From contig AP026543.1 of the NCBI GenBank assembly GCA_026075535.2, positions 10,664,001 through 10,728,000 on the forward strand: a DNA stretch of 64,000 nt. Reading direction: 5' to 3'. The stretch comes from Tricholoma matsutake. Taxonomy: Eukaryota > Basidiomycota > Agaricomycetes > Agaricales > Tricholomataceae. Position numbers and translations under genes: made by a program. Below are positions 21,839 through 32,473 of the stretch, one piece after another (position 1 is the stretch's first letter; the number at the start of each line of letters is the position of its first letter). The notes beneath the pieces are model-generated. The model was given only the letters and a program-made list of their open reading frames with translations, was not told the origin of the DNA and made no database searches.

Positions 21839-24021
21839 GTAGGGTATCAATCCTAGATAAGAATAGACTCAGTCAATGTATAATTGACTATATTATATAC
21901 AAGCAAATAGTACCTAGATAAGAATAGACTATGGTACTATTAGTAATCTAGTATGTAAGGTTCTATGGAGTGTTACTCACCTCAGTCAATGTATAATTGA
22001 CTGAGGTGTCTAACTAATATCGTAGGGTATATATACTAGAAGTCATAAAGGTAACCAGCAAAGAGTGAGTATAAAGGGAATGTTCCAAAAGACTTGTTAC
22101 TAATAGCCAACATGCCATAAAGGGATGATCAGAATGCCGACACACCATAATGGGATGTTGGTGATGGGATCAATGACCGTATCATTGGATATGATGATAC
22201 ATCAGGAAAATTGCTTTTGTCCCCAGGGTGTCCTGGGTTACCCTAGGATGTCTTGGGGCATGCCAAGGCATCCAAAGCAATTGTCTACCCTGGGCACTTT
22301 GTAGGTAAAGTGCCATTATTTGCCAGTCTTCAGGGTACTGAATTTTGGTCCAAAGTGCTCCAGGGCACCTCAGGAATGTATGATTCATATGCTTCCTAAT
22401 ATCCTCTGATGCTTGAGAAGATTTTTTCATCCTCCAAATATCATTCACACTGCATATGATATACCAAAAGATTATTATATTTCCTATATAATACATATAT
22501 TTGATATGTAACTACACTACATATACTCCCCCTTGTTGTCTCCCCTCCCCTGTGTCATCTCATCTCCCAGCATTTCCCCCTTGTTTGGTCTCCCTCCCCC
22601 TGGTCTCCCTCCCCCTGGTCTCCCTCCCCCTCCCCCTTGTCTGGTCTCCCTGGTCTCCCTCTCCCCCTGGTCTCCCCCCCATCTTGCCTGCCTCCCTCAT
22701 CATTGGCCAGTGCTATAGTCATCATCATCTGGTGCTGTGGTCATTGTTGTCTGGTGCTGGTGGTCCTGGGTCATTGTCATCATTCCACCCACAGTCCACC
22801 CCATGAGAGTTGCTCATGAGGCTGGAGGTGGGTGGTGTGTTCCTGCTGTCTTGTTCGCTTCCCTGCTGTGCAGGTGGTCATCATAGTCTTCATCAACACC
22901 CATCCATTGCAGTAGAGACAATGGAGTGTTGGCGGGGTTCTTGTTGGCATTGTTGAGCTCCAACAGATAGAGTATGGAAGGACCATGGTAGGAAAGGAAA
23001 AGGGGATGAAAACTGGGTTCAACGTGAAGCATCAGAGGAAGTGGCCATGGGAGGTGAGAACAAGATTAATGAGGATAAACACATTCACACATGGGTGTCA
23101 AAAGGTTGCAAAGACTGAAATGCAAGGGGAAAAGGTTGGAACCAAGTTTTCGAGGGTTATTGTATGTAATAAGGGCTAGTCTTTGAAGTCCAGAGAAGGT
23201 CTGCAAGGCAGAGAATCAGCTAAAGAGACTTAAAACTTTAGTACTACACCTTTTTGTGCAGAAAACTTAATCTCCTCTTAGCAGGAGAAAAAACTTAGAA
23301 ACTGAGAGTGATTTTTGTCAAAAGGAAGGGTGATCCATTCAAAAGGTGGGATGACACCTGAATACAAACTCAAGAGAAAAATGGCACAGCATGCATGCTC
23401 TTGCACTGGTCCTACTGCAGATCAACAATTTAGACTAATTAGGTTGGAAAAGATCAAAGCAGGAAAAGCTCAAGAAGATGACATCAAAAGGGAAACATAC
23501 ATGCACAAGCTGAAAAATGAGGAACTGGACAATGTCTCAGGGAGACAAACATTGCCTGTGGGTCCTATTGACTTGCGTTGCCTGCCCCAGTTCAAGTGTG
23601 GGACCCTCTGGATAACATCACTTGACCCTATGTTCCAGTCCCCATAATCCAACAGAACTGTAAACATCAAGAAGCTGATTAAATGCAAAGCACCTGAAGC
23701 CCAAAGCACTGACTACCAACAATCAGAAAGTTCTTCTTTGGCTAGTCGATCCATTCTTGAACTAGGAGGTATTTGAGAGGATGTCAAACGAGGTAGGGGA
23801 TTCTGTCGAAGTCTAGAGGACTCAGGGAGATTAAGGGCAAAGAAGACTATCAAGAAAGTACACAAGTAACAAAAGATAAAAGAAATCGACAAACACACAT
23901 TCAATGTGTGTACCTACATTAGGGCCAGTGACAAGCACAGTCATGCACTGATCACAGACCATACATGTAACACATTCAGCTGTTGAGTCTATGAGCAGAG
24001 CTGTAGGCTCTACAACACCAC
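21839..24021. other. Unassigned AT-rich and pyrimidine-rich stretch
   Basis: No gene recognised. 21978-22008 forms a 13-bp stem (ACCTCAGTCAAT-type arm with its complement, 5-nt loop), and its core AGTCAATGTATAATTGACT also occurs near 21872. 22558-22700 is a CTCCCTCCCCCTGGT minisatellite. 22797-22818 holds a B-type hairpin (CATGAG/CTCATG). A 110-codon plus-strand ORF at 23315-23647 has no recognisable motif and may be chance. Confidence 0.4.
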
Positions 24022-24043
24022 CCCATGAGCAGTTGCTCATGGG
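24022..24043. repeat. Perfect 10-bp-stem palindrome (B-type hairpin)
   Basis: CCCATGAGCA (24022-24031) pairs with TGCTCATGGG (24034-24043), 2-nt loop. The CCCCATGAGCAGTTGCTC core occurs inverted at 20913-20935. Confidence 0.7.
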
Positions 24044-24067
24044 CATGGGGAGAGTGCTGAGGCCCAG

Positions 24068-24427
24068 ATAGGTAAGCTACAATGTACTGAATAATACAGT
24101 CTATTGAATGCATACAGTGTACTGAATGATACGGGTTCGGTGGACGCCGTCGAATGCTCTCATAGTATGTATAACATGTACTAGTATCAAATGAATACAC
24201 TTCTTGCTTGTGATACACTATGAAGAATGTTAATATACAGATCAGAGATACCATTGGACATGGTACTTGGCAACAGCAATGGCATTGGTATTGGCATCAG
24301 CATAGATATACGGCTTCAGCATCAGGCTAACAGTCTTGGTATAGATGTGCATAGGAAACTGTATGGCCTAGCTATAGGCAATGATACTGATTTTCTATGT
24401 AGTGCAGACCTACCAAATGGGATCAGC
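24068..24427 (+). repeat. Left inverted repeat of the candidate KDZ unit
   Basis: Begins ATAGGTAAGCTACAATGTAC and includes ACATGTACTAGTATCAAATG and TGTGATACACTATGAAGAAT. It ends around GCAGACCTACCAAATGG. The inner half contains GGCATT/GGCATC hexamers. The same order of blocks appears inverted at the right end. Confidence 0.7.
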
Positions 24428-24783
24428 TTGCCAACCTGATTGGTGTTGGTCAATGCTGCTGATGCTGCCTAAGGAAATTTCCTGATGCCGAAGGTTATAT
24501 AGTGACATGTATGATAAATGCCTCAATTAGCAATCATTCATTTGTTGTATGCAGACCTATGAAATGGGTCAACACTGGCACTGGCAGAAATTAAAAATTT
24601 ACTGACATTGGCAGCAGCAGACACATAATACAGACCTTCATGAAATCAGAGATCGGCATCAGAATTGAGCATGGCACCAGCACTGGGATTAGGGATTGGG
24701 CAGAAAATGTTCAGTGTTCCAGAAGCACCAACAATTATTACTACATGTTCATGTATAGAATATGTAAATGAAATAAATGAGCA

Positions 24784-27413
24784 TCATCCATCATCCGTAG
24801 TGTCCATATCATCAGAGCCATGCAACCAAGTGTCATCAACATAATCAAAGTCTGCATGAGTATAGATGGGCAGCGTAATGCGAGAAGGAGTGGGGTGCTC
24901 TATCTGGGAGGTGCTGGGGGACTCATCACTAAAATTGTGCTCCGAGTCAGAATTGGCACTGGCATCATCATCATTGGCATTGGATTCACCCCAAGGTCCA
25001 GTAGAATCTGTCTCTGATGATGAGAGAAAAACATCTACTGCTGATAGGTTGTCTCCTCAGCTCAAAGGCCATTTCACTGTTTCAACCACATTCTAATCAC
25101 ATCGGATAACTTGCACGAGGTCCCAGAAGCAGCATGACCACTCCTGACCAAGTCTACTGAGCGTGATATCATATTGAACACGATCGAGCATCATTCAGCA
25201 TTATCAATCAATATCGAGAGACTGCAAGCGACATCGGGTGCCGCATTCGTTATCTAAATGGTGGAATACCATGCACCAGGGAGTACTCCAACTTGTGCTC
25301 AAACCTGCTGATAGTAGGTCAGCCTCATTCCAAGTCCCTATTGCACACAGAACCTGCTGGACAAATTATTGCAACACTTAGTGTGGTTTATACACAAAGG
25401 ACAGTCCCCTTTTAGATCTTTCCCTTTATTACTCTTTCATCATATGATATATATCTTTCTTGTTTGGATTCCAGTCTCCTTTTGGGCCTTGTGCCTTAAC
25501 TCATATCTTTTGCCTACATGTTCTACACATGTTTCTCATTCCATTTTAGGAAGTTTCTTTAAAACATATAAAACTCTGTAGTATCTACTTGGAAAAAAAA
25601 GAAATCATGTTCACCTATTGTCTCGTATACAGTTCTAAGCATCCGATCAACTTTCTAAAAACAATCTAAGTCTCTACGGGTTTTCTCGATCGACGAGAAA
25701 CCTCTGTGATCATTGCATCCTCAATCCTCCTTTGATCCTCTTGTCGCTAGCACTAGTAACCAGTTCAACACTTCACAGCCATTTTCTATAACCTTCATAT
25801 ACTATTGACCTATCAAAAGGTCCTCAGAACTCACACGTCGACCATCGACGATAGAACTCATGTGCTGTCAATCTCATCGATCGTCCTCAATATCAATCCA
25901 TACCCCATCAGACCACATCAAATACCTTCATCTCCTATAGCACTACCTTCATGACTAGTACCAACTAGTTATCTTCCCATAGGTTCGACTACAAACATTC
26001 GGAACATCTCACAACCTTCCTCTGACTCATCACAAATATCATCGATTGCCTCATCAGCTGTTTAGGTGGTTTTCCCAGGTTGAGTATCATCACCACATCA
26101 GATGTGGTGGCAAAAGCTGATAGGGGATTTGAGGGTGGAGATGAAGAGGTAGAATCATCGAGGTAGAAGTCAGCAGCATCAATGCTGGTTGGGGAACCCA
26201 TAGGGGCAGATGATGAATCAGAACCATATGCCATGGCTGCCTGAAGGGTGGTATGCTGATCAGCATCATTTGCTACATCATCTTCACCTTGCCAAACCAT
26301 GAGTGCCTCGACATTGGCAGCAGCAGCAGGGATGGGATCAGTAGTGGGAATGAGGATGGAATTGGAATCAGCATTGGCAGAGGAGAGATCGGCATCAGCA
26401 ATGGGGACTGAAGCCATGGGAGCAGGGACAGGAACAATGGGAGCAGTCTTAGCATTGGACACATCGGATTCAGCATCTGAAAAATATAGGCCAGCATCGT
26501 GACCAGTAACCATGGGTGGTCAACTGTAGGCAGAGACAACTGTTGGGAGACTTGGTGCATCTGACCACTCCTTCTTTTGCTGCACGCCATCAGGTAGAGA
26601 CCCTGCATACCCAGAATGCTGTGCCTTTCCCTTGCCCTTGGTTGCCTGATTGATTGCTGAAACCTCATTCTCTGCAATATCAATGCCCCAGGTCCACTTG
26701 TAGGAGGTTGGGGGAAGGGCCTTCAGGCACTCAAGTTCAGCCTGTGCATGTGCAGATACCAGTTCCAATTGCCTTCTTATGGCCGACCATCTCCCAGCAT
26801 GTCCATGGTTGTTTTTTGATGCCAATGCCGCTGCTGGTCCCATTGTTAACTTACGTGGTTCAGACTGAAGCTCCTTGAGCAGGGCTAGCTCATGAAGCCA
26901 TTGGAACCCTGCTGATTGCCTGACATTCGCATTCATCGCAGCCTCTGCTGATGATTCACAGCAATCTATGAAGTCCTGCATCCCACGTGCTTCATTGAAC
27001 AAATCCCCAATGAGAGCCTGCAGGTCGATGCAAGATTGGCAGTCAGCTTGGCCATCAGCAGCATTGTCTGCTGGCTGGCTATCGGTGGGCAGCGAGCTGG
27101 TGATCACAGGGGCAGGGATATACTGCTGATAGCTATCGAGGCACTTATCCAGGGTGTCACAGGCAAAAATTTGCCCTGGTGCCGGTTCACTATTGTGGCT
27201 CCACCAATCACATACATATGAATCCACCAGACAGCTAGGACCATTGCTGGCAACACCATCATCCAATGAGGCCAAGAGAGATGGATGGAATCCAAGGGGT
27301 AGGTGGTCCAAATTCACATCAGTGAGACTGTCGGCCAAGGACTGAAGAAGGATTGGCACATCCATCATAAGGCCGATGGAGGTGCCGATGCTGATCCAAG
27401 ACATGACATACAT
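24784..27413 (-). pseudogene. Acidic unknown protein of the KDZ unit, interrupted by a solo LTR
   Basis: Function not recognised. One minus frame runs 27413 to 26093 and, after removing the solo LTR at 25042-26092 and one 4-bp duplication, continues in frame to TGA at 24784-24786. The product would be about 530 residues: an N-terminal half with several Cys and Trp and a likely helical segment (FQWLHELALLKELQSEPRKL), a middle Ala/Pro/Val stretch written in GGCATC-type hexamers (VPIADADLSSANADS), and a very acidic tail (FDYVDDTW, DDMDTTDDG). A TGA at 26520-26522 (AYS*PPM) looks like decayed CGA. The first Met of the frame may not be the true start. It lies downstream of the KDZ gene, same strand. 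Confidence 0.55.
25042..26092 (+). repeat. Solo LTR, family C
   Basis: TGATAGGTTGTCTCC to GGTTGAGTATCATCA, 1051 bp, no internal region. Flanks are CTGC (25038-25041) and CCAC (26093-26096), which are the two one-step decay products of CCGC. Removing LTR plus duplication restores the host reading frame. Confidence 0.88.
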
Positions 27414-27718
27414 CTGTCATACTTGTCAGTGATGTATACTTACTTCCTTTAGGAAAGATCTCAACATACAAGCTTGGCATAGAGAATTTTTTGCATCCAA
27501 CATTGTTTTACAAAGTTTGCCTGGTCTAACTCCAACAACAAAACTCAACAGAATCAGGACTCTGCATACCAAATGATCTCTTGTGTCTGCATTTGGAGTT
27601 GCCCTTTCAGGCCCAATTGCAAAGAAAAAGGGTTGAAGATTGAGAGACTTTTGTTCAACATGGTCGTGGTTGGTGATCAAGATAATCATGTTTACATAAT
27701 ACATGTGGCCCTTTTCAG

Positions 27719-28337
27719 TCACAGAGGGGTGATATAATTGGCATTTGTTGATCTAAATGCATTGTCAGCCCTCAATGCTAATTCATACCATGAAGCGTGC
27801 TGGCAATTAGCATAGGCTAGTGGACCAGGAAGGGTATTCTCAGACTGTGAGGCTGACTGCCACCATTGGCTGTGATAGATGAAATACTGCACAGTCCACT
27901 GCATTTCATATGTGACCAGTAGAAATTCCTCCCTCCATCAATTTCTCTGAGCCCATGAACAAAGCCAATGTACTCGCCTGACTATGAAAATTGTTAGTAC
28001 AATGAATACGGATGGCTACAAAATATATTTACATTCCCAGAATTGGCTGGCATCGGCAACAGCATCGGCAATGGGAACAGCATTGGCATCAGCCATGAGA
28101 CCAGTACGAATGTGGGAATTATGCCAAATCCAGGACAGACAAACAGAGGTGGAACCAGGTACATTCAGATTCAAAATAGCTGTGCTGGCATTGGGGTCAT
28201 CCTTGGATAACTGCTGAAACATACTCAATGTGTCATCATCACAATCCAGTGCCAGCATTCAGCTATGGCAATGGTTATACATTGGGGCATGCAAGCTAAT
28301 TTTGTTAATCAACTCGTGGACAACAGCTCGTGACCGG
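27719..28337 (-). pseudogene. KDZ transposase, C-terminal part (distal to element B)
   Basis: C-terminal end of the KDZ transposase whose N-terminal part lies at 55702-52517. Element B separates them; its 4-bp duplication is CCGG here (28334-28337) and CTGG at 52517-52520. Reading on from VCT of the other half gives RSRAVVHELINKISLHA, then the family's LSWIW block (TSVCLSWIWHNSHIRTG), a hexamer-coded Ala/Asp stretch (ADANAVPIADAVADAS), probably an intron, and the terminal block VQYFIYHSQWWQS...GPLAYANCQHASWYELALRA. One TGA lies at the CHS*MLAL position. It ends at TGA 27719-27721, which may be the genuine stop or another decayed codon. Confidence 0.8.
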
Positions 28338-29325
28338 TGATGATGCTCAACCCAGAAACTCAACCAAAACCAACTAAACTGGTCTTAGGAGATATAACAC
28401 GAGTCAGAGAAAGGTTGTGAGGTAGTACTGAGTATCACCATGCTATCCAAAGGCCGGTAAATGTACTGTAAGATGTTGTGAAGCAGTATTAGGCTGTGCA
28501 AAGTTCTGCGAAGCTGTCTGAAGTAATGCAAAACACTACAAAGCATTCTGAAACGATACGAAAGAGTTTAGCAGTGATGTGAAGGAGTTCGAGGATCTCC
28601 AGAATGGTTTTACGGGTGTGGGAGATGGTGACAATAGTTGAAAGTGAGGTAAGAGATGATGACACAGTAGGTAGATGATGTGACAAGAGTTTTGAGAAAC
28701 TATGTGGTGAAACAATGTAGTTCGCAGAATACTTGAGCGAGTTCAGATGAAGACTGAGCTAAAACTCAAGAGTTAAACCCTTAAGTCAGATGATAGGTGA
28801 TGTGAGAAGATGATTTCTTCTTGTTGTATTGACAGTAAATACACCAAACTATATATGTTTTAGAGAGATAGTACTAAAAAGGTAAAAGGCCATGAGGCAA
28901 AACATGTGGTAAACATGAGGCAGTGAACAAGGTCTCGAAATCACTAAGTAAATGAGAAAATGATAAGAAAGAAATGTGCCATATACATGATATATCAAAT
29001 CTCCTTGTCTTGTGGTTCCAATAAATCATGAATATGTCAAAAAGTGCCTTGATGTGCACTAAGCTGCTAGCTGTTGTGTTTCTTTGTATTTGTGGTGGCA
29101 GAAATGCAATGTGTTAGTGTGTGTAATGGTGGGAGTGAGTGTTCAAGGTTCAGTATGATAGGAATACGGTGGCTGAAGTCTTTCAAAACATTTTGAAGTG
29201 TCATTTTGTTGTTTTGTGCATTCATAGGCATTCAGAAGCATTCGCAAAATCATAGGACTTTGGGAAGGAGGTGTCCGAGTGTGATTTCTTGATTTCAGAG
29301 CTCTGCTGCCATAGTGGACCTATCA
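28338..29325 (-). repeat. 3' LTR of element B
   Basis: 988 bp, homologous along its length to 51492-52516, with small indels near 29190. It sits immediately inside the KDZ C-terminal half. Confidence 0.9.
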
Positions 29326-29339
29326 TCCTCCCCCTTACT
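29326..29339 (-). promoter_or_regulatory. 3' polypurine tract of element B
   Basis: Minus strand AGTAAGGGGGAGGA directly abuts the LTR. Such tracts prime plus-strand DNA synthesis. The same 14 nt recur inside pol at 45706-45719. Confidence 0.8.
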
Positions 29340-29904
29340 CAAATCCTGACTGTCCCAGTCAGCCGATTGGAGTCACATGCCAAATCCATGATTGTGTTGA
29401 AAAACCTATAAAGGTAACTCAAAAACCTCACTCTTTTTCTCCCATCTTTGAGTAAAACTCCTCTCTTACATCCTCTGATCATGTCACTACTCCTTGAATT
29501 CAAACATGAGATCCTTTAACACATGAAGTCCATGCCTGAAGTTAGTAAGGCAGAAGATATTGATTTCGAAGTTTGGGGGTGCAATTTTTGTGAGAAAATG
29601 GTGAGTGTTGATGCATTTTCTGAGATGGTTGTAGATGCTAATGACTTTTCATAGTATGAATATGACAATCTCGTGGATGATGTCAAGGAATCCTGTTTGC
29701 AGGCCATTCAAAAGGTTGTGGATGAGGTATTTGATTTGTATGCTCCTCTGGTACATTGGGAGTGGCTTTCTTGGGGCACCAAGGTCCTATTCCAGGACCT
29801 AGCAGACAAAGTCGAATGAGAGGAGGAAGAGGCCAGGGCTGCTCAGGCAAAGTCTGAGGCAGAAGCAGCAGAGGTCAAAGTGCTGGAGGAAGTGGCAGAG
29901 GCAG

Positions 29905-32451
29905 AGATAGGTTGTCTCCTTGGCTCAAGGGCCAATACACCATTCTAACCACATTCCAATCATATCAACTAACTCCTATGAGGTCCCAGATGCAGTGCGA
30001 CCAAGTCTATCAATCACGATATCATATCAACCATGTCGAAACATCACCAGTGACATCAATTGTACTGAGAAACCACATCACACAACCTTAGGACTACGTT
30101 GAAAGCCCCTAAGATCCCTCTAAACAACCATCAAACATCCCCAATCAACATCAAACAAACTGCGACCGCTGATAGGTCCACCTTGTCATTCAAGCTCGGA
30201 AAACACATCTACAATCATCGTCAAAGCTCTATGAACCCCTCCAAAGCTCTACGACGCTCTACAAAGCTCTACAAAGTCACAAAAATGCTTCGAAATTCTT
30301 CACAATGCTTCAAAACTCTTTGCGACACCTTGAAATGCTTCGTATGCCTTCGGCCGCCATAGTACAACTCCCCCGACCTTCGGACAGCTCAGGATATACA
30401 CTTGGAGCATTGTCGATGGGTTCCGAACCAGTATCGAGCAATATCGCAGCGATATCAGCCTTTGAACAAGTCTGATATTTCCTTGACCAACTTCGAAAAT
30501 CATCGAACATCACAAATTGACATTGGACACTATATCGCTATCTAAATACTCATCACACACATGCCAGACGTATCCCCTACCATCGTCGAACAATATCACA
30601 CCAATATTGGGCCACGAATGAAGTCCAAAGAAACTTTGAAAATCTTCGAAAAACATCGAACCTCAAAAAACATCGTCGGACACAGTATTTCCTGTTCAAA
30701 TGATCTTCGGATGCATGCTGGACATATGGGACACTATATTGCATATATCGAACACATTTCGACCACATGTGCATGCATACAATCCGCTCGAAGCAGTTTC
30801 CAATCTTTTATTCAATTTATAACAAGGACAGTCCAGTTTTAGCTATTCTTTCTTATTATTTCCTCATCATGTGTTATATTCACCCCTTCTAGGCTTGCTT
30901 TATTGTTCTGATATACTTATATTGTCTTTTTCCACATCTTTGTCTCATGTTCTCTAGCCTTTTTAGGTACTTCCTTTATTTTATATAAAAAGATGTACTA
31001 GATACAAAGAAAAACAAGAAAGTCGTTGTCTTCCTCCCAGATCACAGTCATTTGAGAGTTCAGTTTAGTCTTATTCAGTCCGAAGTTTGGTGTTTTACAC
31101 TAAACTTCCTCGAAATTCCTTGAAATCCCTCGCATTATGCTATTTTTGCTCTCGCTTCCCTCAATTAGCCTTTTCTTCACTTCTACTACTCGTCTAGTCC
31201 CCCGATCTTGTGTCTGAACATATCTGTGCACTCGAAATTCCTCGAAACCTCTTTGAGAAATATCACAACATCTCGAAAAGCATCACAACATCTCGAAAAT
31301 CATTGCAACGTCTCACAAATCATTGCAACCCCTCGAAAATCATTGCAAGTCCTTGAAACACATTCTTTTAGCCTCGGACTGCTTTGACAAGCAGTTGTTT
31401 TATGACTATTTGATGGTTGGTCTGACAGGTGACATCTAGAGAGCCTCACACCCTTCCTCTGACTTGTATTATACCATCTGAAGCCATTTTGTGGGTTTTG
31501 TTTGGGTTTCTGGGTTGAGCATCACCGCGATCAAACATCGTCAACCATCATCAAGCGTTATCGATTGATATCAAGAGACTATGGGCGACTTTGGGTGCCA
31601 CATTTGTTATCTAAATGGTGGAAGACCATGCACCAGGAAGTATTACAACTCATGCTCAAACCTGCTGATAGTAGGTCAGCTTCATTCCAACTCCCTATCA
31701 CATACAGAACCCGCTGGACAGATTATTGTGAGACTTAGCGCAGTTTATACACAAAGGACAGTCTCTGTTTAGTTCTTTCCCTTTATTACTCCTTCATCAT
31801 ATGACATATCTCTTTCTTGTTCGGATTCCAGTCTCCTTTTGGGCCTTGTGCCTTAACTCATATCTTTTGCCTCATGTTCTACACATGTTTCTTATACCAT
31901 TTTAGGAAGTTTCTTTTTAAAACATATAAAACTCTGTAGTATCTACTTGAAAATAACAAGCAATTGTCTTCACCTATTGTCTTGTATTAAAAGTTCTAAG
32001 AATCAGATCTATCCTCTAAACAATTGAAGCTTCTATGAGTTTTCTTGATCGACGAGAAACCTCTGTGATCATCCTCGTCCTCAATCCTCTTTTGACCCTG
32101 TCATTGTTAGCACTAGTAACCCTCCCAACACTTCATAGCCATTGGCCATAGCCTTTGTATACCATCACCTATCGAAAGGTCCCCAGAATTCACACATCGA
32201 CCATCGATGATAATCATCATTTGCCATTGATCTTGTTGATCATCCTCAATATTGATTGATACCCCATCAGACTGTGTCAAACACCTTCATCTCTTATAGA
32301 ACTACCTTCATGACTAGTACCAACTAGTTATCCTCCCATAGGTTGGAATGCGAACATTCAGAACATCTTGCACCCTTCCTCTGACTCGTTGCAAATATCA
32401 TTGGTTGCCTCATCGGCTGTTTTGGTGGTTTTCCTGGGTTGAGTATCATCA
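29905..32451 (+). repeat. 5' LTR of element C, interrupted by solo LTR D1
   Basis: Starts AGATAGGTTGTCTCC and ends GAGTATCATCA. Minus the 1355-bp D1 and one CCGC it is 1188 bp, close to the 1176 bp of the 3' LTR. Confidence 0.9.
30170..31524 (+). repeat. Solo LTR D1, inserted in the 5' LTR of element C
   Basis: TGATAGGTCCACCTTGTC to GGTTGAGCATCA, 1355 bp. Perfect 4-bp duplication CCGC at 30166-30169 and 31525-31528; the undisturbed family-C LTR at 42.1 kb shows the single CCGC site. Confidence 0.92.
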
Positions 32452-32455
32452 TTTT

Positions 32456-32473
32456 TGGAGCCCACCATGAGGG
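32456..32473 (+). promoter_or_regulatory. Primer-binding site of element C
   Basis: TGGAGCCCACCATGAGGG, starting 4 nt after the LTR. It aligns with B's TGGAGCCCACTGCGAGGG, and CpG decay of one ancestor explains all differences. The position just after TGG implies a U discriminator in the primer tRNA, as in tRNA-Cys; the tRNA identity is an inference. Confidence 0.65.

Noticed and set aside
22180..22500. ORF on the minus strand upstream of the pyrimidine-rich repeat
   Set aside because: No motif, no intron logic, and composition like the surrounding non-coding DNA.
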